Notes under the pieces: generated by a model
Told to the model about the DNA's origin: nothing
The model's database searches: none
Seen by the model: the letters and a program-made list of their open reading frames with translations, nothing else
Assembly: GCF_947623445.1 (NCBI RefSeq)
Contig: NC_135245.1
Location: forward strand, 2,053,501 to 2,117,500
DNA: 64,000 bases
Source: Clavelina lepadiformis
Lineage: Eukaryota > Chordata > Ascidiacea > Aplousobranchia > Clavelinidae
Reading direction: 5' to 3'
In this document: positions 22,287-33,915 of the stretch, piece by piece
Layout: the number at the start of each line of letters is the position of its first letter
Numbering within the stretch: the stretch's first letter is position 1
Translations under genes and position numbers: made by a program

Positions 22287-23776
22287 TTAAAGTTTAAAAC
22301 AGATGCTCTTGTTTTCAAATTTCTTCTTTCTTTCTGACCACATTGTCTTGAATTTGTTTTCAAAAAAACCGTCCAAGTGTTGGCAGGTTTCACTTATTCC
22401 TGGCACCACCATTTCATCGGGCATTCCAATTTTCTGTCGAAGTATTCCAGTTATGAAAACGTCGTCTGTATTTATGCGCTTTGAAGTCAACGACGCTTCC
22501 CACAATTGTCTGATGACGCGAACGCTGGTTGTGTAGAATCCACCGAGGCAAAACTTGGGCCAGTTTGGCTCACTATAATCTTGTACAGAAATAAAATTTT
22601 TGTGTTGTTTGTCCCGTATAGGATGCCCTGATTCTCTTGTTTCGTAAGTGCAAATGATTGGAAATTCTGGCCACTTTTCCTCAGAAATTTTTGCAATGTT
22701 TTTATCAACGGCCTCCATTAATTTTACGAGATCAATCATCATATCATCATCACCGCTGGAGTAGAAATATTGATGAGGAAGCTTGTCTGAGGTCCACCGC
22801 ATCCCCGATAAAGTCTTGAAACCGACATCTCTGAAATCATTGAAGCATTGTTTATCAAATAGAAATCCATGATTTAGAAGATGCCAGGTAGAATATATGT
22901 GAGTGAAAAATAACACAAATTTCACTCACTGGTATGCGTCCGAAACGTCGACTTGCAATATATCTCCGTATCTGTCATATTCCTCGTCCAATAAAGCTTG
23001 AGTCGTTGCCTTTGCTTGACCAATCACAAAAACAATTTGGAAAGTGGCGCCATCGAGATGGCCTATAGAACCCCAGGTTTTACGAATCCATTCGCGACGT
23101 CTCCCGTAAGATGCAGCCGACTTGATGAAAATAATCATACTCCAAGATATGTTTTTTCCTGCGAAAATATACCAAGGTCAGTTTCAACGTCGTTTGATTT
23201 AAATATGTGTAATTCAGAATGTTGAAACTGCTTTTTAATTGCAGTATACTTGTCTTTGAGAAATTTATTCATATTAACGTACCAAGTAAACACCTGCTTT
23301 TGTCGTTATTGGAATAAAACATTGGTTCTTTTAAAAACTTGTTCGACTTTGCGGAACTTGAAATTGTGCTATAAAGCGATTTATTGGAAGCGTAGGTTTT
23401 GTTCAAGGTTGTGACGTTTCTTGATTGCAACGTCATTTCCTTCTGCGTCGCTGCGTTGTTAACGGCTTCGAGATTATTTGACCTTTTACAACTTTGGCTG
23501 CAAATCAAAAACCATGGCTTATTGTTAAACGCAGCATGTGTAAGAAATATTTTTTACTTTTACACAAGATATTGAGTTAAGACAAGTCGACTCATTCGAT
23601 TGAAACTTAGGTTTCTGTCTTTTGTTTTGAAATTCGAAAATGTTTCCGATATATACTTACTGTTGAAGCTTTACATAGCTGGCTTGCATGGTAAGCAGTA
23701 ACAGAACCCAAATGACAAGCCCAAACAGAACAACAAAATACTTAAAATTTTTGTTGTGACCGTCAAGAAATAGCAT
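22287..23776 (-). CDS. GT31 beta-1,3-glycosyltransferase-like protein, unit 6 (367 aa)
   Basis: Exons: 23661-23776, 23283-23497, 22930-23158, 22287-22830 (complement). Intact frame with anchor, stem, REWIRKTWG, DDDMMIDL, A-type variable segment (ETRESGHPIRDKQHKNFISV), WPKFC and TDDVFITG. Intron 3 is the short 99-bp form. If intron 3 is retained the frame meets a stop at once, so splicing is required. Matches unit 16 closely and unit 11 with a few substitutions. A 503-bp hAT element lies just upstream of the candidate promoter (24077-24108). Sugar specificity is unknown. Confidence 0.86.
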
Positions 23777-24076
23777 TTCTTTTCAAATTACAAGCTGAAG
23801 ATATAGGAGTAAGATATATGGAAAAAGTAAAAATAAAATTTATTCGTGATATATTATGAATCAGAGTTGTAACTCTTTTCAGAGATGTTCGGTTCGAGTT
23901 CGGGTTGGGGCTTAAGTGTGAAACAAAACTGGTTCCAGATTTAGGCAAAAATTCATATTCACACTCTGCCACATTTTCGTCGTAAATTCACTTACACGAA
24001 TGTGTATGCACTCAGCAGAGCGATTTAAACCTTTGCATAACGCAACAAGTAATGATGATAGTCAGAGAATGACATC

Positions 24077-24108
24077 AAAATATAACCGAAGAAAAGGGGC
24101 AAACGCCC
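24077..24108 (-). promoter_or_regulatory. Candidate core promoter of unit 6
   Basis: Same arrangement as upstream of unit 2: GGGC-GTTT-GCCC inverted repeat just upstream of TATATTTT, about 300 bp before the start codon. Here a hAT element begins only 21 bp further upstream. Confidence 0.3.
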
Positions 24109-24129
24109 ATCACTAAGTTGACTCTTTAA

Positions 24130-24632
24130 TAGGCCTACCATATTTTCATCGCCAAAAAAGAGGACCATTTCGCCAGCAAGTACAATGCAAATAAAGTTTT
24201 ACGTTTAAAGAATTTATCACATGTTTTTGGATAATTATACGCATATGCCCAAGTAATGTATTCGGCTTCAGAATCATTTCGTCCTTTTCTGAAACAAGGA
24301 TAGGCCTACTTCTGCCGCAGTTCATCAGAAAACACAGTGTTCCTCTTTGGCATTATTGCTTAGCTTTATTTAGATTTTATGTTTGTCTAAATTAAAACAA
24401 TTATAAGAAAAATGATTAGACCTCGTGCTGTCGCTGAAAAGTCATTTGACTTGACTTAGGCCTCATGCCGAAAAGTCACATAAATATATAATTCTGTTGA
24501 AAATTTAAGCAAGAAAACGCAAAATGCAAAAAAGGAGGACATTTGGGCATTTTTCAGTGTCCTCGGAGGACAATTCATTTTTCTTTAGAAAAGAGAACAA
24601 ATCCTCCTAAAAGAGGATATATGGTAGCCCTA
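24130..24632. mobile_element. hAT-type element (503 bp) upstream of unit 6
   Basis: Ends TAGGCCTACCATAT and, inverted, TAGGGCTACCATAT; 8-bp target duplication CTCTTTAA at 24122-24129 and 24633-24640. No transposase frame. GAGGAC-rich patches occur near both ends. The same insertion is upstream of units 11, 12 and 16, all with intact reading frames. Confidence 0.9.
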
Positions 24633-26203
24633 CTCTTTAAGAGTTTCTTCACATAACCTATCATTGAAAATGTTAAACATTCGTCTGCTGATACGGATAC
24701 AGCAAGGCGACATTAACCGTTGAAAGCGCTCTTCAGTGTATATAAGTCCTAAAATATACATTTTTATCAGCAGCAGCCAAGACTAAATTTGGTCGTTTCG
24801 GCTTAATGAGGGTGAGATCTGAAATATTTTTTTCACTTATCTTGCAATGGTTTTACATCTTTTCCTTTTCTTTAAATGCAGGGAATAATCTTTTAGTTTA
24901 TTTAGATCTTTACAGTACTGTGATGATTTTAGCGCCACCGCACGTTGATTTTGTCCAACCTTTGGGCTAACCGCTTTAAATATTTCTTAATTAGACATTG
25001 TGTTTATTACTGTGCGCTTGGTATGCAATTTTTGCTTATTTATGTCTGCTTGGAAAGCAACCTCGTCATTTGTTCGAAGTTGGGACCCTCAAGCGCCACA
25101 GCACTTCATCTCATTTTCACTTAACTAACACTGCGTGCCTGCTGTGTAGGTATTTTGTGGTTGGAGTATGAGTCATGGTTTTCTTTTCCACTGCAACAAA
25201 GCAGATGAAAACTTATCAAAAGTTACTCCCCAAACCTGGATGCTTGTTCGTAAAATATTCAGCTAACTTTACAGACAAGCGACTTTCTGACTCCTGTTTT
25301 TCATAAAGTCATGCCAACGTCTTCAGTTTCGCGTTTCCCCGCTTTAAACGGACAATCATGAAGTTGTAAACTGCCTCCTCGACATTAACCCATCTTACAA
25401 GTCAAGTTATAAATAAAATCAATTTAATCGGACGTCTTGAATAAATAAAAACGCTTTACGCATACAGCGTATTCCGATCCTAGTCACAATAGCACATACA
25501 GCATGGGAGGATCCTAGTCACAACCTTGAAAATAACCAACGGTTAGTTCAAGCGAGCAGTTTGAAATGGTCCGCTTGATTAATGATTAAATTTATAGAAG
25601 CAAGAAACGATTCTTGCTTAATTGAGTACAGGGATGGCTCGAAATACAGGATGACAACGAATAAATTATGAAAATGAATAAACAATTGACGGAAAACTGG
25701 ATGAAGGGTTAACAACGGATAACAAAGGATGAAACAACACACTGAAATACGCGACTAAATCACAAACACTATATATGCGATAGATTGCACACAACTCGGC
25801 ATAGTGTAGTGTTATGTATTCAAGTTTAAAACTTAAAAACTAACAATTCATACCGTGCAGTAAATGTCTAAATGGTGAATGTACCAATTAATAAAGTATA
25901 CACATAAAAGTATTAAAATCAGACATTTTGTCACATACCGGTATTTAGTTGACAAAGTCATTTAGCGAGGCAAACCTGGTGATCAAATTTCGGTATGACT
26001 GTAACCTGCCATGCAGAAGTCGAGATTAAAGTTGGTCAACTTCAATTAACTTAATTCTTTCAAATAAATTGTAGCACACACAACGCAAGTGCAAGTGGAT
26101 ATGGCTATGGCTATGTTCTTTCATTTGTGATTTCTTGTACAACGAATTGGAGATAACCTCCGTGACGTGTATGACTTATCCTTTTTAGCCTTAAACCCTA
26201 AAC

Positions 26204-26654
26204 CAAGGGGTGTCCAACCCGTGGCCCGCGCGGTATTTTTCGATATGACTTATAGGCTATTACTAACTACTTGGCCTACGTAATTTATGGCGAACTTACA
26301 TTCCGAGAAATTGGCATTTATTATTTGTTTACTAATTTCTGACAGCCATGTGAAAAACTCGCTTCGCATTGCTACATCGTCCATCTCACCGAATATTGCC
26401 AAACTTGTTTGAGAAAAACAGTGCCTAACTTTACATTGAAATGTCGACGTGCAGTAACAACTTTGTTGAATTTACTATATCTTGGTATGTTTATTGTTCT
26501 TATAATTGCAAAAGAGGATAATTCATATTTCTAAGATTAGAATTTTGGTGTGAGGGTTTTAATTAGAAATTATTAGCAGTAAACATTCAAGTGGCCCGCG
26601 CAATCATTCGTAAATCGCATGTGGCCCTTTCGCCAAAAAGGTTGGACACTTCTG
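26204..26654. mobile_element. hAT-type element (451 bp), 3' flank of unit 7
   Basis: Copy of the 450-bp insertion with the CCCTAAAC duplication, one extra A near the left end. That extra base is shared with the copies beside units 12 and 13, grouping the three. Confidence 0.88.
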
Positions 26655-26758
26655 CCCTAAACCGTACACATAAAATATAAGAATAAGTGAAGCCATATAA
26701 CAACAGAGCTCAAAAAAAATTCTCTTTGTTATAACACGAACTCGTAGACCATGTAATC

Positions 26759-27616
26759 TTAAAGTTTAAAACAGATGCTCTTGTTTTCAAATTTCATCTT
26801 TCTTTCTGACCACATTGTCTTGAATTTGTTTTCAAAAAACCCGCCCAAGTGTTGGCAGGTTTCACTTATTCCTGGCACCACCATTTCATCGGGCATTCCA
26901 ATTTTCTGTCGAAGTATTCCAGTTATAAAAACGTCGTCTGTATTTATGCGCTTTGAAGTCAACGACGCTTCCCACAATTGTCTGATGACGCGAACGCTGG
27001 TTGTATAGAATCCACCGAGGCAAAACTTGGGCCAGTTTGGCTCACTATAATCTTGTACAGAAATAAAATTTTTGTCTTGTTTGTCCCGTATAGGATGGGA
27101 TGATTCTGTTGTTTCGTAAGTGCAAATGATTGGAAATTCTGGCCACTTTTCATCAGAAATTTTTGCAATGTTTTGATCAATGGCCTCTTTTACTTTTACG
27201 AGATCAATCATCATATCATCATCACCGCTGGAGTAGAAATATTGACGGGGAAGCTTGTCTGAGGTCCACTGCATCTCTGATAACGTCTGCAAACCGTCAT
27301 CTCTGAAGTCGTTAATGCATTGTTTATTAAGTAGAAATCCATGATTTAGAAGTACAGTATACCACGTGGAATATGTGAATGAAAAATAACACATCTTTCA
27401 CTCACAGGTATGCGTCTGAAGCGTCGACATGCCCTATGTCTCCGTATCTGCTATATTTCTCGTCCAATAGAGCTTGAGTAGTTGCCTTTGCTTGACCAAT
27501 CACAAAAACAGTTTAAAATGTGGCGCCATCGAGATAGCCAATAGAACCCCAGGTTTTACGAATCCATTCGCAACGTCACCCGTAGGATGCAGCCGAATTA
27601 ATGAAAATATTCATGC
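26759..27616 (-). pseudogene. GT31 unit 7, 5'-truncated next to the BTB-Kelch gene
   Basis: Exon 4 (26759-27302) is fully open, with DDD, an A-type variable segment and TDDVFITG. Exon 3 (from 27406) has a TAA in place of the Gln codon of ATFQIVF and a second stop in the RRREW region. Similarity to exon 3 ends at about 27616, just short of its expected 5' end. Exons 1 and 2 and the promoter region are gone; the BTB-Kelch segment lies there instead. Exon 4 conservation in a unit that cannot be translated suggests conversion from neighbours. Confidence 0.85.
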
Positions 27617-29975
27617 TGATTATGCTATTCTGATCATGCTATTCTGATGAAGAGACGGATTTGTTCGACTATAGTTACCCTGCTTATGAAGAGAATTTTT
27701 ACAATCGCTTAAAGAAGGAAAAGGCAACTGATGTTTGGCAGTACCTTAACGAAGACAGAAAAACATCTAAAACTTTGTGCGATTTTACTATTATTGTTGC
27801 GAGTGAGGAATTTAGGGTGCATAAATGTGTGTTGGTGCCACATTCTGAATATTTCAAAACCCTTCTCTCATCAGATTTGCATGACAATTGTAAAAATTCA
27901 ACAAACATTATCGGAATACCTGTTGATATCATGAAGATTATTGTTGATGGGCTTTACTCTGATGACGACTTATTAACCTGTGACAATGTTGGTGATGTGC
28001 TGGCAGCTGCAGATTTTCTACAAATTCCACTCATCAAAACAGAATGCACTGATTTTATTGTTGCCAACAGCAATGAAGACACACTCCTGGCAGACTGGAT
28101 ATTGTTGAACAAATACAATGCAATGTCTCAGAGCATTGCGCGAAGAGTCGATTTCAGCATCAATTTGTGTTCCAGCAATAAGATCAACGAGTTAGAATTT
28201 CATGACTTTGAATCATTTTTGGACTTGAAGGCCGATAACAATGGCATGGATCTGCTTAAATGTATTACCTCCTGGACTGAACACAGGAAAAATGAACGTA
28301 AGGAATATTTTCCTAAGTTGTTTGATCGAATTAAGCTGCAGCAACTTAAGACAAAATACTTGAATGAAGCTGAGAGGAGTAACAAGCTTGTGAAAGAGGA
28401 CTATCCAGAGATCTTGGCAAAAATCAGTGAAATAAAACGGAGTCGTTTCACTGAAGATTGTAGCAACAATCATATCGCTATCACGCTCAAGCGAGATGAG
28501 TTTGGACACCAATCAGAATATACAGTCTCTGATGCTACAGAAAAATCATTGTCGCAGATTAATTCGTTTGATACTGATTACCATCCCGTCTATTATCCCG
28601 GGAAGGAAAACTCTGTTGTGATTGTGCAGGGTGACAAACTGTTTGCAATAGGAGGAACTCGTCCACAAATCAGCAGATCTTCGACCGAATTTTGGTGCAA
28701 TTGCATCCAAACAGCGTCTGTAACTAAATGGATTCGTTTGCGAGACTTAAGCGTTGGTAGGCGAAAATTTGGGTGCACAATCTTGGAGGGTTGCATTTAT
28801 GTAGCGGGAGGGCTTGAGCACAACTCACGCTGGTTGTCCAGCGTCGAAGCTTATGACATTGATGACAAAATGTGGGTTTGGACACCAAGCATGTTGCAGA
28901 AACGAGAAGGTTTAACATTGGTCTCCTTCAATGGATGCCTCTACGCCATGGGTGGTACCCCCAACCAGTCACGGGTTTTGCGTTGTGTGGAATGCTATGA
29001 TGGGGAAATCTGGAGAAGAATTGCGCCCATGAAGAAAACTCGAACAGATTTTGCTGCAGTAGTTCTTAACAATCACATTTATGCAATTGGTGGGAAAACC
29101 AGGGGCGACTCTACCACGGCATCGGTGGAGAAGTATGACCCATCAGCTAAAGTGTGGATCTATGTTGCCTCCATGCATAAGCCAAGATCTAATCATACGG
29201 CTTGTGTTTCTAACGGAAACATTTATGTAGTTAATTCAAAAGATCACTCTGATGTAGAAGTTTACGACTCTGTGAAGAATTGTTGGATGCTTCTGCAACT
29301 AGACAAGTGATGGTGATTTTTTTCTCACTAACTGGTATTAAATGTCCAGTTTTTAATTTTTGTTTTTTGACTCGAGCTCTTAAGTTTGAGTCTGTTAACA
29401 TTTCCAAAATAATTTTCATTGCATCTTAATTTTATGATATCTCTTCGATAGACATCTTTTATACTGCCACTAGTCATTTATTTGGTTTTAGTTACTTCTA
29501 TGATCTTGAATTTAGATTCACGCAATTCTTTCTTAGTCAACTTGTGATGCAGTTATAAAGTTACGCTTGTAAATATCTTGTTTGACATGGCATTTTTTCT
29601 ATGTGGTGCACCTTCTTTTTCCATTTTCGTGATGTAGCATTTGTCAAAGAACGCACTGTAAACACAGTCCCTTTCAAAAGTTGTTCTAATATTATTGAAT
29701 ACAAACTGGTGAATTTTTAGTCTGCTAAGCAATCTAATCACTTCATACACAGCTGCTATCAGTTCCCTAATAAAATGTTTGAAGAAGTACTAGCAGAAGT
29801 GTTCATAGATCATACTAACAAAATCATGCTACGTAATCCTGAGCACAGAGAAACGGTCATTCCATGCAAGTATCAGCTCGACGCAGCTTATCAAACCGAT
29901 AGTTAAAGAAGCAAACCACCGTAACTTGAAACAACAATAAAAGAATTCCCGAAAACTAGTGTTTACAATTAGGCT
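27617..29975 (+). CDS. BTB-BACK-Kelch (KLHL-like) protein, copy 1, intronless, no ATG seen
   Basis: The open frame 27661-29310 gives 549 residues from a TTG codon. BTB domain about 31-132 (LCDFTIIV...FRVHKCVLVPHSEYF), BACK about 138-240, then about five Kelch repeats from 318 (GGTRPQ, VAGGLEHNSRW, AMGGTPNQ, AIGGKTRGD, last one without the Gly pair). Such proteins usually act as substrate adaptors for Cullin-3 ubiquitin ligases. The frame is open upstream to a TGA near 27635 with no in-frame ATG; the first in-frame Met is residue 91, inside BTB. An ATG at 27647 is out of frame. Start may be non-AUG or in an unseen 5' exon, or the gene may be a 5'-truncated retrocopy. AATAAA at 29769 and 29936; no poly-A tract at the right junction. 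Confidence 0.8.
29769..29941 (+). terminator. Poly(A) signals of BTB-Kelch copy 1
   Basis: Two AATAAA hexamers, 29769-29774 and 29936-29941, about 460 and 630 bp after the stop codon and before array sequence resumes near 29976. They recur 24,200 bp further on. Signal use is inferred. Confidence 0.45.
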
Positions 29976-30163
29976 GTGGTTTTTCATTTGTGATCTCTTG
30001 TACAACGAATTGGAGATAACATTCGTGACGTGGTATGACTTAGATTTTTTAGCCTAAAGCCCTAAACCGTACATATAAAATATAAGAATAAGTGAAGCCA
30101 TATAACAACAGAGCTCAAAAGAAGTTCTCTCTGTTATAACACGAACTCGTAGACCATGTAATC

Positions 30164-31751
30164 TTAAAGTTTAAAACAGATGCTCTTGTTTTCAAATTTC
30201 TTCTTTCTTTCTGACCACATTGTCTTGAATCTGTTTTCAATAAACCCGCCCAAGTGTTGGCAGGTTTCACTTATTCCTGGCACCACCATTTCATCGGGCA
30301 TTCCAATTTTCTGTCGAAGTATTCCAGTTATGAAAACGTCGTCTGTATTTATGCGCTTTGAAGTCAACGACGCTTCCCACAATTGTGTGATGACGCGAAC
30401 GCTGGTTGTGTAGAATCCACCTTTGCAAAACTTGGGCCAAAATGGCCAACGGTAATCTTTTTCTGAGATATAATTTTTTGATAGCTTCCATCGAATAGGC
30501 TTGCTTATAACCCAGCTTGTTTCGTATGTGCAAATGATTGGAAATTCTGGCCACTTTTTCTCAGAAACTTTTGCTATGTTTTGATCAACGGCCTCTTTTA
30601 ATTTTACGAGATCAATCATCATATCATCATCATATTTGAGAATCATAAAAATATTTGAGGGAAAGCTTGTCTGAGGTCCACTGCATCCCCGATAACGTCT
30701 TGAAACCGACATCTCTGTAATCGTGAAAATGGATTTTGACAAATACGTCTAATGGAGGAGATGAATTTAAAAGGAACACTGAACTGAAAAAACTGGTTTC
30801 CCTTTTCCCCAAAACCCATTTTTTAGTATGAGTTCAGTCACGATTAACAACTTATGGGTGTAGGTGACTAGTACACCATTTATCTAAGCACATATTTCAC
30901 TCACGGGTATGCGTCCGAAGCGTCGACTTGTAATATGTCTCCATATATGTTATGTTCCTCGTCCAATAGAGCTTGAGTACTTTCCTGTGCTTGACCAATC
31001 ACAAAAACAGTTTGGAAAGTGGCGCCATCGAGATGGCCTATAGAACCCCAGGCTTTACGAATCCATTCGCGTCGTCTCTCGTAGGATGCAGCCGACTTGA
31101 TGAAAATAATCATGCTCCAAGATATGTTTCTTTCTGCGAAAATTTACTAAGGTCAGTTTCAACGTCGTTTGACTAAAATAAGTGTAATTCAGAATGTTGA
31201 AACTGCTTTTTAATTGCAGTATACTTGTCTTTGAAAGATTTATTCATATTAACGTACCAAGTAAACAGCTGCTTTTGTCGTTCTTGGAATAAAAATTTGG
31301 TTCTGTTAAAAAATTGGTCGATTTTGCAAAACTAGAAATTGTGCTATAAAGCGATTTATCGGAAGCGTTGGTTTTGTTCGAGGCTGTGACGTTTCTTGAT
31401 TGCAACGTCATTTCCTTCTGTGTCGCTGCGGTGTTAATGGCTTCGGGATTATTTGACCTTTTACAACTTTGGCTGCAAATCAAAAGCCATGGCTTATTGT
31501 TAAACGACGCATGTGTAAGAAATAATTTACACTTTTACACAAGATATTGAGTTAAGAGAAGTCGATTCATTCGATTGAAACTTAGGTTAATGTCTTTTGT
31601 TTTGAAAGTCAAAAATGCTTCCGATATATACTTACTGTTGCAGCTTTACATAGCTGGCTTGCATGGTAAACAGTAACAGAGCCCAAGGCACAAGCCCCAA
31701 CAGAACTGCAAAATACTTAAAATTTTTGTTGTGACCGTCAAGAAATAGCAT
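30164..31751 (-). pseudogene. GT31 unit 8, frameshifted before the DDD motif
   Basis: Exon positions: 31636-31751, 31258-31472, 30905-31133, 30164-30714 (complement). Exon 4 is 551 nt rather than 547. The stretch coding YFYSSGDDD is replaced around 30629-30660 by one 4 nt longer, so the frame from exon 3 reaches a stop after YFYDSQI, and DDDMMIDL lies in another frame. Downstream the frame stays open with a B-type variable segment (SKPIRWKLSKNY) and Lys in place of Leu after the conserved Cys. Exon 1 encodes a variant anchor (LLGLVPWALLLFTM). Units 9 and 14 share the lesion. Confidence 0.82.
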
Positions 31752-33915
31752 TTCTATTCAAATTACAAGCTGAAGATATAGGAGTAAGATATATGAATAA
31801 AGTAAAATTAAAATTATTCATGATATATTATGAATCAGAGTTGTAACTCTTTTCAGAGCTTTTCGGTTCGAGTTCGGGTTGGGGCTTAAGTGTGAAACAA
31901 AACTGGTTCCAGATTTAGGCAAAAATTCATAATCACACCCTGCCACATTTTCGTCATAAATTCACTTACACGAATGTGTATGCACTCAGCAGAGCGCTTT
32001 AAACCTCTCGCATAGCGCATCAAGAAATGATGATAGTCAAAGAATGGCATCAAAATATAACCGAAAGAAAAGGGGCAAACGCCCATCACCAAGTTGAATC
32101 TTTAAGAGCTTTTTCAAATAACCTATCATTGAAATTGTTAAACATTCGTCTGCTGATACGGAAACAGCAAGTTGACCTTAACCGGTGAAAGCGCTCTCCA
32201 GCGTATATAAGTCCTAAAATATACATTTTTATCATCATTAGCCTAGACTAAATTTGATTGCTTCGGCTTCATGAGGGTGAGATCTGAAATATTTTATTTA
32301 CTTATATTGCAATGGCTTTACATCTTTTCCTTTTATGCAGAGAAATTCAGAGTTTAGTCTTAGTTTCTTTACACCCACACCCATAAGCTATAGTCAGGGT
32401 TGCCATCGGTCCGGACTCAAAAATAAGGTCGAACAGGAACCAAAAAAAAATACCTTAAACAGTGCACAACAGAAGAAGGCAATCAATGTTCCAAAAATGA
32501 AAAAACCAGATACTGTTTGCATTTTCTTAATTTTTGTATCTCTTTGGTACAATATGTTATACTGAAGGTGTCAAAATGCCAAAATACGAACCTCCGCCTT
32601 AAAAATAAGACGAAAATAAGAACGTAAGTGAAAATAAGGACAAATCTTAGAAGAAAAAACAAAATTTTTTCTAATACACGGACCTTCAAAAAAAGGAAAA
32701 TATTAGAAATAAGGACGGTATGGCAACCCTGGCTATAGTGCTATGCAGTACTATGGCGGTTGTAGCGCCACCACACGGCGAATTTGTCCAACCTTTGGGC
32801 TATGTACCCTGAATCATGTTTTTATTTTCAACTGTAACAAAGCAGATGAAAACTTATCAAAAATTACTCCCCAAACCTGGATGCTTGTTCGTAAAATCTT
32901 CAGCTAACTTTGCAGACAAGCAGCTTACTGACTCCTGTTTTTCATAACGTCACGCCAATTTCTTCAGTTTCGAGTTTCCCCGCTTTAAACGGACAATCAT
33001 GAAGTTGTAAACTGCCTCCTCGACATTAACCCATCTTACAAGTCAAGTTATAAATAAAATCAATTTAATCGGACGTCTTGAATTAGTTAAAACAGACGGA
33101 CTGCAACCTCTTCACAACCCAGTCTACAGCATAAGACGATTCTAATCACAACCTTGAAAATCACAAACGGTTACTTTAAGCGAGCATTGTGAAATGGTTC
33201 GCTTGATTAGTGATTAAGTTTATAGAAGCAATAAACGATTCTTTCTTTTAGTACAGGGATGGCTCGAAATACAGGATGACAACGAATAAATTATGAAAAT
33301 GAATAAACAATGGACGGAAAACTGGATGAAGGGTTAACAACGGATAACAAAGGATGAAACAACACACTAAAATACGCGACTAAATCACAAACGCTATATA
33401 CGCGATAGATTACACACAATTCGGCTTTCAATGTTATGTCTTCATGTTTAAAACTTAAAACTAACAATTCTTATCAGGCAATAAATGTTTAAATGGTGAA
33501 TGTAGCTATTAATAAAGTATGTACATAAAAGTATTAAAATCAGACATTTTGTAAAATACTTAGTTGACAAAGTCATTTAGTGAAGCAAACCTGGTGATCA
33601 AATTTCGGTATGACTGTAACCTACCATGCAGAAATCGAGTGAGGAGTTGGTCAACTTTGATTAATTTAATTCTTGCAAAAAAATTGTAGCACACACAACG
33701 CAATTGCAAGTGGCTATGGCTATAACTATGTTTTTTCATTTGTGATCTCATGTACAACGAATTGGAGATAAAATCCGTGACGTGGTATGACTTATCCATT
33801 TTAGCCTAAAGCCCCAAACCGTACACATAAAACATAAGAATAAGTGAAGCCATATAACAACAGAGTTCAAAAGAAATTCTCTCTGTTACCACACGGACTA
33901 GTAAACCATGTAATT
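31752..33915. other. Intergenic: 5' flank of unit 8 into 3' flank of unit 9
   Basis: Array spacer with one 337-bp hAT element and no LTR. The part from about 33,080 to 33,600 is more diverged from other spacers. No gene is recognised. Confidence 0.5.
32395..32731. mobile_element. hAT-type element (337 bp) upstream of unit 8
   Basis: Same insertion as 16886-17223, with the GCTATAGT duplication on both sides; small length changes are in the A run. Confidence 0.88.

Larger units (their letters stand above)
23777..26758. other. Intergenic: 5' flank of unit 6 into 3' flank of unit 7
   Basis: Array spacer containing the 503-bp hAT element near unit 6 and a copy of the 450-bp hAT element near unit 7. 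The candidate core promoter of unit 6 is at 24077-24108. The 69-codon minus frame at 23763-23972 overlaps the start of exon 1 in another frame and is judged a leader shadow. Confidence 0.5.

Noticed and set aside
23763-23972. 69-codon minus-strand frame overlapping the start of exon 1
   Set aside because: Lies in the presumed leader in another frame and is lost or altered in several units; at most an upstream ORF.
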